Shown in pieces: positions 1 to 6,367 of a DNA stretch of 7,944 nt. The translations under genes and the position numbers were made by a program. Origin of the DNA: JAOAFX01 sp965649105 (GTDB lineage Bacteria > Hydrothermota > Tepidihabitantia > SM23-42 > JAOAFX01). Where the stretch lies: positions 1 to 7,944 of the forward strand of contig CBFGJP010000099.1 of assembly GCA_965649105.1 (NCBI GenBank), in the 5' to 3' direction. Numbering within the stretch: position 1 is the first letter of the stretch; the number at the start of each line of letters is the position of its first letter. Below the pieces are notes generated by a model. The model was not told the origin of the DNA. It ran no database searches and was given only the letters and a program-made list of their open reading frames with translations.

Positions 1-530
1 TAAAAATGCAACCCATATTTCTTATATACATCAAAATGAGCAACTGCATCAAAGAGCCTTGAACGAACTAACATCTCCATCGCTGAAAAATAATTATCAA
101 GAAGCAATTCTACATTATATTTTTCAAAATAATGATTACATTCTCGGGAGCTATCAATACAAATATGGTCAAGGCAATGGATACCCGCAAGAAGATAATC
201 AAGGGAAAGTCCTTGAATCACCTCTTTTAAATGTTCTTCTACACCATCAAAGAATCCCACTTCTATACCAAATTTTACTGACAAACCTCTCTTTTTGTAA
301 TAATCTCTTAAATTTCCTATCTCATTCTCTAAAATTAAGAGATTATGATTATTAATAGGTTTGACTTCACCATTGAATCTTATTAAATTATCGTTTCGGT
401 TTTTATCCAGTTCACAATGGTTGGTAAAACAAATTTCTTTTAACCCCAAAATAATTGCCCGCTCACAACATTCGCGCAGACTACCGTCTGCATCTATTGA
501 ATGACTAGTATGAATATGGTAATCAACCAT
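1..530 (-). CDS. PHP-domain phosphoesterase, histidinol-phosphatase (HisJ/HisK-like) family, C-terminus cut by window edge
   Basis: Reading the minus strand from the ATG at 530 gives 176 residues without a stop before the window ends. The protein begins MVDYHIHTSHS, the first PHP motif (HxH at residues 5 and 7, Asp13 nearby). Further PHP signatures follow in order: FTNH with His38, GIEVG with Glu90, LLAGIHCLDH with His118, and DAVAHFD with His165 and Asp167. In the family these ligate a multi-metal centre that hydrolyses phosphate esters; HisJ-type members cleave histidinol phosphate and are roughly 250-280 residues, so about a third is missing. An in-frame stop lies shortly upstream of the ATG and no other ATG intervenes, which fixes the start. 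The ribosome site is weak (GGA, 6 nt away). It begins 25 nt after the NYN gene and is probably its operon partner. No other his gene is visible, so the substrate could equally be another phosphate ester or a nucleotide. Confidence 0.88.
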   Translation of the reverse strand, partial: MVDYHIHTSHSIDADGSLRECCERAIILGLKEICFTNHCELDKNRNDNLIRFNGEVKPINNHNLLILENEIGNLRDYYKKRGLSVKFGIEVGFFDGVEEHLKEVIQGLSLDYLLAGIHCLDHICIDSSRECNHYFEKYNVELLLDNYFSAMEMLVRSRLFDAVAHFDVYKKYGLHF

Positions 531-555
531 ATATGTTCCAGTGAATTTTTATTTT

Positions 556-1206
556 TTATAATATCACTCGATCATCAAGTGGTTCAAATCTATCTGCCTT
601 TTCTTTCAAATCATAGGCGGTATTATCTGGAAATGAAAAAATTTCAACCTTCTTATGCTTGTTTTTTACGAATTCAACCAGGGGCACAAAATCACCATCA
701 CCAGAGGCGAGAACGATTGTATCAACATAATCGATCATGCCTAAAATATCAAGTGCAATACCCATATCCCAGTTTGCCTTTGCTGAACCATCAGCACGGG
801 TACGAACATCTTTTATCTTAACAATATAGCCAATATGTTCAAGGCTGGTTGCAAAAGGTTTCACATCTCCCTCAGGTGGTTGCACAATATAGGCATATGC
901 CTTAACCAGATTTCTATCACCGGTGATTAACCGTAGTAATTTCTCATAATTTACCTTTGCGCCATAACTAATTTTTGCCGAATAATATAGATTTTGCGAA
1001 TCGACAAATATTGCAATGTTCTCTTTTTTTGTCAGACTGGATGTAGCAAGGAGGGTTCTCAGTAAACGAACTTCTTCATAAACTCTGCTATTCCATTCAA
1101 CATTTTTTGTCATTAGGGATTTAATATCTTCTAATGAGTGAAATAAAAGAGTCAATTTTTTGTCTAAAATTTCATTTATATCTTCTTTAATTTCTCTCGT
1201 TTCCAT
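556..1206 (-). CDS. NYN-domain (LabA/DUF88-like) putative ribonuclease with N-terminal helical segment
   Basis: This is a 216-residue cytoplasmic protein. Residues 1-55 are rich in Glu, Lys and Leu and look like an amphipathic helix or coiled coil. Residues 63-190 are a NYN (PIN-like) domain: AIFVDSQNLYYSA carries the Asp69/Asn72 pair, KANWDMGIALDI carries Asp147, and VLASGDGDFVPLV carries Asp170 and Asp172. These acidic residues form the metal site expected in this nuclease superfamily, so an intact Mg/Mn-dependent RNase is likely. The RNA target cannot be read from sequence; many relatives are annotated only as NYN-domain proteins. The ATG is supported by an AAGGAG at 1213-1218 with a 6-nt spacer, lying in the last codons and stop of the upstream GWxTD gene, which suggests coupled translation. 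The helical N-terminus may mediate oligomerisation or partner binding. Confidence 0.9.
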   Translation of the reverse strand: METREIKEDINEILDKKLTLLFHSLEDIKSLMTKNVEWNSRVYEEVRLLRTLLATSSLTKKENIAIFVDSQNLYYSAKISYGAKVNYEKLLRLITGDRNLVKAYAYIVQPPEGDVKPFATSLEHIGYIVKIKDVRTRADGSAKANWDMGIALDILGMIDYVDTIVLASGDGDFVPLVEFVKNKHKKVEIFSFPDNTAYDLKEKADRFEPLDDRVIL

Positions 1207-1209
1207 ATC

Positions 1210-2490
1210 TTACTCCTTATCTGTTCCTAATTCACGCCTTTTAAAAAGCGGCAGATAATTGTATAACGCCGGTTTTGATTTTTCATTCGGGACATTGGTC
1301 CAGACGAGGATATATTCTTGCGTTCCCCGAATGTCAACAAAGATAAACTCCTGTCCATTATAATACTGCCAATATTCATAAGGTTTAGATTCTTCAAATT
1401 GTTTATTATCAATCTCGTCCGGAGGCCCAAATTTTATATATATTCGACCCCGATCGGTCTTTGAACCCGACAAATATCCCTCCTGAAAATGTGCATCAGC
1501 ATATTCATAACGACGAGCAATTTCTTTGTAGTCATGTTTCTGCCAGAATCGTTTTAAATATAGCCTTTTTCCCTCATCCTTGAGTGTCAGAAAATATTTA
1601 TATTCCTTAGTGCTTACAAAGTATTCAATTGCCTCATAATAAGGTAAATCCTCGATAGAAATTTCTGCCCTTTCTTTTGTTGCAATAATTGTAAAACTGA
1701 GCGCTTTTTCTACTTTGCGATTGATAAGTGAATCAAAAACGGCGACCTTGAGTTGATAATTACCCGGTTTTAATGTCTCAATATTAATGCCCAAGTTTAC
1801 TGCCTGTTCCATATATCTTTTTTCAATAGATTTGGTGATTTTTTTTATAATTTTTTCAGAAGTATCAGTAATGGAATAAGACACTGTCAAATTGAAAGTA
1901 TCCGGAACAATATTATATATTTCGTAGTATAGAAAAATGTTTTTGGTGCCTTCTTCAAAAATAACTGAAGGATTGGGCATAATTCTTAGATTACCTTTTG
2001 TTAAATATCCGCCTGTGGTGTCACGAAGTATGGAACTTGCCAATAAAATATCGCTCATAAGATAATCCAATTCAGTCATCGATTTCTTACCGCTAATCAT
2101 CCCCTTATTCTCTCCACAAATCAACTCAATATTCCAGTCGTAATCACCAAATGGTAAATACTTACCAAACTGAAGATAAAATGTCATTTTTCCACGGGCG
2201 GCCTGAGAGAAAGAAGTAATTGTAAATCTGTTAAATAAAGAATCGCATAAAGAATCGGTTTTTGTTTGATTTACAATTTTAATTCTTAAAAGACAATCAG
2301 CGATTATTTTTCCATCAATCTCTTGATAAGAAAGCTCACTGTAAGGAATTGCACAGTTAAACTCAAGATAAAAAATATTTTCCACTTTTGTTTGAGTACC
2401 GAGTGAATCTTTAATGTTTAATTTAGTGTAGTATAAAACCGGTTGTACATAAAAATTTATTGTACTGAATAAAATTGTTATGAAGATCAT
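1210..2490 (-). CDS. GWxTD-domain protein B, probably exported, with degenerate signature (GSKTD)
   Basis: A 426-residue protein of unknown function. The first 20 residues (MIFITILFSTINFYV...) are hydrophobic and could be a signal peptide, although no Lys or Arg precedes the core. Residues 30-270 look like beta-rich extracytoplasmic domains, with four cysteines at about 46, 66, 82 and 125. The C-terminal GWxTD domain spans about 285-400: FWQKHD at 315-320, YADAHF at 330-335, then GSKTD at 342-346 and RGRIYIKFGPPDEI at 347-360. The family's namesake Gly-Trp is replaced here (Trp to Ser), and the DPTPxT..NE segment preserved in its neighbour is absent. It overlaps GWxTD protein A by 4 bp (ATGA) and has AAGGAG at 2498-2503, 7 nt before the ATG. 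It is a diverged tandem paralogue of A; the biochemical role of the family is not established. Confidence 0.85.
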   Translation of the reverse strand: MIFITILFSTINFYVQPVLYYTKLNIKDSLGTQTKVENIFYLEFNCAIPYSELSYQEIDGKIIADCLLRIKIVNQTKTDSLCDSLFNRFTITSFSQAARGKMTFYLQFGKYLPFGDYDWNIELICGENKGMISGKKSMTELDYLMSDILLASSILRDTTGGYLTKGNLRIMPNPSVIFEEGTKNIFLYYEIYNIVPDTFNLTVSYSITDTSEKIIKKITKSIEKRYMEQAVNLGINIETLKPGNYQLKVAVFDSLINRKVEKALSFTIIATKERAEISIEDLPYYEAIEYFVSTKEYKYFLTLKDEGKRLYLKRFWQKHDYKEIARRYEYADAHFQEGYLSGSKTDRGRIYIKFGPPDEIDNKQFEESKPYEYWQYYNGQEFIFVDIRGTQEYILVWTNVPNEKSKPALYNYLPLFKRRELGTDKE

Positions 2491-3536
2491 ATTCTATCTC
2501 CTTGCGGATTTATGAGAATATATTCACCAAAGCCATATCGGTCATAAAATACAAATTTTAAATTAAGTCTATAATAAAACCAGATTTCATAAGGTTTGGT
2601 AGAAAGTTCGTAGGGTCTGGACTGTATTTCGTCAGGCGGTCCAAATTTGATATATATTCTTCCCCGATCACTCCGCCAGCCTTTGTCACCGAATGCAAAA
2701 TGTTCATCGGCATAGGCAACCCGTTCAAAATATTCGTGCTCTTTTTCGTTATATTCAGTGTTAGGCGTAGGGTCGTATCGTTTCCAGAACGCCTTCCAGA
2801 GCGAATCCCTTTCTTCTAATTTTGCCCTCCTGAGTTGATGTAGTTCATTGGGGGTTGCTATGTATTCAAGCTGGTTAACCTTTAATTGCCAGGTTTTTTC
2901 ATCTAAATAAAATGGCCTATCAATATCAATAGGAATATTCACTGCTCCAATCCTCTTTCCTTCGTCTTCAATAACAAACTGTAATTCATATTTTCCATTC
3001 GGGATCGGACCAACAAAAAAATCAACTGTATCCTCGTAAATACCTTTTTTCAGCGGCTTGGTCTTTTTCATATTTTGTAGGTAAATATTAACCTGTGCCG
3101 CACTGATTTTCGGGTTGATTACTAAAAATGTGACAATGATTGAATCTTTAACAAATCGCGAACGGATATTGGCAAGATGTTCAACTGTCTTGATATTTTC
3201 GTTTACATTTAAGAGTTCAGTGCCCTGAAGATCAATTATTTTTAGAGTAAACCTCCAGGCAGTTTTCGGAATAATTAGATTTAATGAATCATAAAAGTTC
3301 GTGGAATCCTTTTCTCTTTCCCGGAACCAGTAATCACCCGCAATCTGGTTTTTCTTTTTGTCAAATACCAACAACTGGATTTCGTAAGTCACCATCGGCA
3401 TAGAATCGATTGTCGTAAACCGCAAAATATGCGCCGGAATTTCCAAAAGCACATTCATATTAAAAGATGAATCATCAACTGGGGCGTATGTGGCTTGCCA
3501 TTTTATCGTTAACAATAGAATATAGAGTAAGCTCAT
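2487..3536 (-). CDS. GWxTD-domain protein A, probably exported
   Basis: A 349-residue protein. A short hydrophobic N-terminus (MSLLYILLLTIKWQATYA) resembles a signal peptide that may be cleaved after the Ala residues near 15-18, again without an initial positive charge. The middle, about 20-210, looks beta-rich and has no cysteine. The C-terminal GWxTD domain at about 215-345 is well preserved: FWKRYDPTPNT at 250-260, NE at 263-264, YADEHF at 275-280, GWRSD at 286-290 and RGRIYIKFGPPDEI at 291-304. Ser replaces the signature Thr. Family members are common in Bacteroidota and related phyla, usually exported and functionally uncharacterised. The gene starts 5 nt after lon; its likely Shine-Dalgarno AGAAGG (3548-3553) lies in the last lon codons, with a rather long 11-nt spacer, so translation may depend on coupling with lon. 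Its stop overlaps the next GWxTD start. Confidence 0.87.
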   Translation of the reverse strand: MSLLYILLLTIKWQATYAPVDDSSFNMNVLLEIPAHILRFTTIDSMPMVTYEIQLLVFDKKKNQIAGDYWFREREKDSTNFYDSLNLIIPKTAWRFTLKIIDLQGTELLNVNENIKTVEHLANIRSRFVKDSIIVTFLVINPKISAAQVNIYLQNMKKTKPLKKGIYEDTVDFFVGPIPNGKYELQFVIEDEGKRIGAVNIPIDIDRPFYLDEKTWQLKVNQLEYIATPNELHQLRRAKLEERDSLWKAFWKRYDPTPNTEYNEKEHEYFERVAYADEHFAFGDKGWRSDRGRIYIKFGPPDEIQSRPYELSTKPYEIWFYYRLNLKFVFYDRYGFGEYILINPQGDRI

Positions 3537-3541
3537 TTTAT

Positions 3542-5875
3542 TTATATCCTTCTGTTATTCTTAAAGATTTCATTCAAAGCCTGGTTGATTTTTTTTACGA
3601 AGCGAAATTTGAGTCCCTTTTTCACATGGAGCGGTATGTCAAGCAGATCTTTTTTATTTTCCTCAGGTAAATAGATTGTTTCAATTCCTGCTCGTTTTGC
3701 CGCAATAACTTTCTCTTTAATCCCGCCAACCGGCAAAACCCTTCCGGTTAGTGTTATTTCACCCGTGAATGCAATTTTCGGATCTATCGTCTGATTTCTG
3801 AATAAGGAACTTAAGGACATGACTACCGCCAAACCCGCCGATGGACCATCCTTGGGTATGGCACCTGAAGGAATATGGATATGTAGATCATACTCTTCAG
3901 AATCTTCTTTTATGCCCCATTTATCAAATTTTGTTTTGAGATAAGATACCGCTGCCTGACATGATTCCTTCATCACATCACCCAAAAGACCCGTCAGGAT
4001 CAAACCTTTCTTGCCCCTGACTTTTATGGATTCAATAAAAATTATCTCCCCACCGGTCGGTGTCCAGGCAAGTCCCGTGGCAAGTCCTATTTCACCTTTG
4101 CGAGCTGCAATCTCTGAGAAAGTTCTTGGTGGTCCCAGAAATTCTACAAGATTCTTTTCAGTCACCCGCACAGTTTTTTTCTTTCCCTCCGCAAACCGTT
4201 TTGCCACCTTCCGACATATTGAACCAATCTCTCGTTCCAGGTTCCTTACCCCGGCCTCTTTTGTATAATTAGTAATTATTGTCTTTATTGCCGAATCGGC
4301 AAATTGTATATACTCTGGTTTCAATCCACATTCGTTAATCTGTCGTGGAACCAAATATTTTTTTGCGATTTCAACCTTCTCTTCAAGAATATAACCCGGC
4401 AACTCAATTATCTCCATACGATCTTTCAATGCCGGGATGATCGGATCTATAAGATTGCCGGTGGCAATAAACATCACATTTGAGAGATCAAAAGGCACCT
4501 CAAGATAGTGGTCAGAAAATGAATGATTCTGTTCAGGATCAAGGACTTCTAAAAGGGCACTTGAAGGGTCACCGCGGAAATCAGTACCAACTTTATCAAT
4601 CTCATCAAGCATAAATACTGGATTCTTCGAACCACAGTTTTTTATTGATTGGATAATCCGCCCCGGTAGGGCACCGATATATGTGCGCCGGTGTCCACGA
4701 ATCTCTGCCTCGTCCCTTATTCCCCCCAATGATATACGAACAAACTTCCTGCCCAGCGCACGGGCGATCGATCTTCCCAAGGATGTCTTGCCCACACCCG
4801 GTGGACCGATAAAACAAAGAATTGTTCCCTTTGATTCGGGCTTTAATTTCTTTACGGCTAAATACTCAAGTATTCTTTCTTTTACTTTCTCAAGGTCGTA
4901 ATGATCTTCATCTAAAATCTTTCTTGCCCTTATCAGATCGTGATTATCTTCGGTTGAAATTGACCAGGGTAATGAAATTAACCAATCGAGATAAGTTCTA
5001 GAGACCGTATATTCTGCTGCCTGCGGGGGGATTTTAGAAAGACGATCAAGTTCTTTCAATGCCACCTTCTCAACATTCTCTGGCATCTTCGCTTCCTGAA
5101 TCTTCTTTCGTAATTCTTCAATCTCCCGGGTATGTTCGTCTGTTTCGCCCAATTCCTTTTGGATTGCCTTCAACTGCTCACGCAGATAAAATTCTTTTTG
5201 ACCTTTGTCAAACTCATTCTTAACCTGTGAGCGAATCTTTGCACCAAGTTCCAGAATACTGATTTCTTTCTGCAATAACGGAATCAACTTCAAAAACCTG
5301 TCTTTAGGATCATAAATTTCAAGGATTGCCTGTTTTTCGTTTACATCAAGATTGGTGTATCCGGCGACGAAATTAATAAGACGATCCGGGTCGTCAATAT
5401 TCAACACAATTGCTCCCAGTTCATCGGGTAAATACGGTGCCAATGATACAAGTTGCTGAAACATCGTCACCACATTGCGCATCAATGCCTCAATCGATAC
5501 ATTCTTTTTATAACTATCAGGGTATAACTGGATTTTTGCCTTTAGATATGGTTCGACCTGTGTAAACTCAAGAGCTTTAAAACGTTTCAGTCCCTTTACG
5601 AGCAACCTGATTGTCCCATCAGGAAATCTGAGCATTTTTGTAATCTGTATGACACATCCCACCTGATAAACCTCTTCGGGTTTCGGTTCTTCAATATCAG
5701 GATTACGCTGTGTTATCGCACCGGCAAGTTTGTTGGTCGTGAGTATCTCATCAATCAATTTCACAAGTCTTGGGGTCTGAATAATCAGAGGCACCATCTG
5801 GTCCGGAAATATAACACCCCCTTTTATAGGGATAATGCCTAATTCGTCAGGAATTGCGATATCTTTCTCTTCCAT
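3542..5875 (-). CDS. lon: ATP-dependent serine protease Lon (endopeptidase La)
   Basis: A full-length LonA-type protease of 777 residues, close to the 784 of E. coli Lon. The N-terminal substrate-binding domain starts at about residue 12 (GIIPIKGGVIFP) and runs to about 210, followed by a helical coiled region to about 300. The AAA+ domain has Walker A GPPGVGKT at 357-364, Walker B FMLDEIDK at 421-428, a sensor-1 Asn near 474 and the AGVRNLER sensor-2 region at 541-548. The protease domain carries PKDGPSAG with catalytic Ser679 and GGIKEKVIAAKRAG with Lys722. All catalytic parts are intact, so it should be an active cytoplasmic hexameric protease degrading misfolded and regulatory proteins. 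It starts 3 nt after hsp20 with a strong GAGGAGG (5884-5890) 8 nt upstream. Pairing with a small heat-shock chaperone fits joint protein quality control. Confidence 0.98.
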   Translation of the reverse strand: MEEKDIAIPDELGIIPIKGGVIFPDQMVPLIIQTPRLVKLIDEILTTNKLAGAITQRNPDIEEPKPEEVYQVGCVIQITKMLRFPDGTIRLLVKGLKRFKALEFTQVEPYLKAKIQLYPDSYKKNVSIEALMRNVVTMFQQLVSLAPYLPDELGAIVLNIDDPDRLINFVAGYTNLDVNEKQAILEIYDPKDRFLKLIPLLQKEISILELGAKIRSQVKNEFDKGQKEFYLREQLKAIQKELGETDEHTREIEELRKKIQEAKMPENVEKVALKELDRLSKIPPQAAEYTVSRTYLDWLISLPWSISTEDNHDLIRARKILDEDHYDLEKVKERILEYLAVKKLKPESKGTILCFIGPPGVGKTSLGRSIARALGRKFVRISLGGIRDEAEIRGHRRTYIGALPGRIIQSIKNCGSKNPVFMLDEIDKVGTDFRGDPSSALLEVLDPEQNHSFSDHYLEVPFDLSNVMFIATGNLIDPIIPALKDRMEIIELPGYILEEKVEIAKKYLVPRQINECGLKPEYIQFADSAIKTIITNYTKEAGVRNLEREIGSICRKVAKRFAEGKKKTVRVTEKNLVEFLGPPRTFSEIAARKGEIGLATGLAWTPTGGEIIFIESIKVRGKKGLILTGLLGDVMKESCQAAVSYLKTKFDKWGIKEDSEEYDLHIHIPSGAIPKDGPSAGLAVVMSLSSLFRNQTIDPKIAFTGEITLTGRVLPVGGIKEKVIAAKRAGIETIYLPEENKKDLLDIPLHVKKGLKFRFVKKINQALNEIFKNNRRI

Positions 5876-5878
5876 AAC

Positions 5879-6322
5879 TTATGCCTCCTCAATCGGAATG
5901 ATATGTTCTTTTAAGACCGGAAATTTTATAGTCAAAACCCCATGCTTTAATGTATAATTGCCATATTGATGTTCAACAGGCAACGGAAATTCTATTCTCC
6001 TAAAAAATCTACCATAAGCAATTTCAAGATTATGAAAAATCATATTTTGTCTTTCGGAATTTTTTTCTATTATTGTTGGATTTTTTATTCCCGAAATTGT
6101 CATATAATTTTGTCTGACATATATGGTGATATCTTTTAATTCAACTCCCGGTAGTTCAATAACAATAACGATTTTTTCATCAATAATGTACAAATCATAA
6201 AGTGGTTGCCAGTTTATAAAAGCATCTGGACCATAATCATCAATTAGTCTATCATCCCTTTCATAAATCACCCGGATTTCTCGCATAGTTACATTATTAG
6301 TATTTGCAATGTTCTTTTTCAT
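5879..6322 (-). CDS. hsp20: Small heat-shock protein, Hsp20/alpha-crystallin family
   Basis: A 147-residue protein. Residues 1-37 are the variable N-terminal arm. The alpha-crystallin domain covers about 38-138, with VIELPGVELKDI (54-65), the strand YMTISG (73-78), YGRFFRRIEFPLP (103-115) and the diagnostic GVLTIKFP (128-135). The C-terminal tail has an I-x-I motif (IPI, 142-144) that in the family docks into neighbouring subunits during oligomer assembly. It should be an ATP-independent cytoplasmic holdase. It is the first gene after a consensus promoter and is followed 3 nt later by lon. The start at 6322 has no Shine-Dalgarno sequence and sits 5 bp from the -10 box, suggesting a leaderless message; a second ATG at codon 13 (position 6286) also lacks an evident ribosome site. 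I prefer the first ATG because the promoter geometry matches it. Confidence 0.95.
   Translation of the reverse strand: MKKNIANTNNVTMREIRVIYERDDRLIDDYGPDAFINWQPLYDLYIIDEKIVIVIELPGVELKDITIYVRQNYMTISGIKNPTIIEKNSERQNMIFHNLEIAYGRFFRRIEFPLPVEHQYGNYTLKHGVLTIKFPVLKEHIIPIEEA
5884..5890 (-). promoter_or_regulatory. Strong lon ribosome binding site inside the end of hsp20
   Basis: GAGGAGG lies 8 nt upstream of the lon ATG and encodes the two Glu residues near the hsp20 C-terminus (Glu-Glu-Ala-stop). It is the strongest Shine-Dalgarno in the window, whereas the upstream hsp20 start has none, so Lon synthesis may be set largely by this site and by ribosomes finishing hsp20. Confidence 0.75.
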
Positions 6323-6327
6323 ATTTA

Positions 6328-6355
6328 ATTATATATCAATTACTAAATCTGTCAA
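6328..6355 (-). promoter_or_regulatory. Consensus sigma-70-type promoter for the hsp20-lon operon
   Basis: Reading the minus strand, TTGACA (6350-6355) and TATAAT (6328-6333) are both exact consensus hexamers separated by 16 bp, in the only real intergenic gap of the window. The discriminator to the hsp20 ATG is 5 bp (6323-6327), so transcription would start at or within 1-2 nt of the A of the ATG. No CIRCE inverted repeat or other heat-shock operator is visible around it. The AT-rich background makes a chance TATAAT likely, but the paired exact -35 box at a good distance is much less so. Confidence 0.75.
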
Positions 6356-6367
6356 GATAATTAACGA

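Noticed and set aside
59..355. Plus-strand open frame of 98 codons
   Set aside because: It lies antisense to the PHP gene, whose family motifs are unambiguous, and its translation has no recognisable domain.
540..568. Inverted repeat AGTGA/TCACT with 19-nt AT-rich loop between the NYN and PHP genes
   Set aside because: Only a 5-bp stem with a long loop; not convincing as a terminator or operator.
501..821. Plus-strand open frame of 106 codons
   Set aside because: Antisense to the PHP start and the NYN active-site region; low-complexity His/Tyr/Gln-rich translation typical of a shadow frame.
1227..1430. Minus-strand 67-codon frame
   Set aside because: Out-of-frame reading inside the conserved end of GWxTD protein B.
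3467..3670. Plus-strand 67-codon frame spanning the lon/GWxTD junction
   Set aside because: Antisense to the ends of two well-supported genes, with no domain or ribosome site.
4011..4901. Several short open frames (plus-strand at 4011-4268, 4060-4272, 4683-4901; minus-strand at 4605-4817)
   Set aside because: All lie within the AAA+ and protease domains of Lon in other frames; shadows of a strongly conserved gene.
6323..6367. Heat-shock operator (CIRCE or HspR-type repeat) upstream of hsp20
   Set aside because: Looked for the spaced inverted repeats and found none; only the sigma-70-like hexamers are present.
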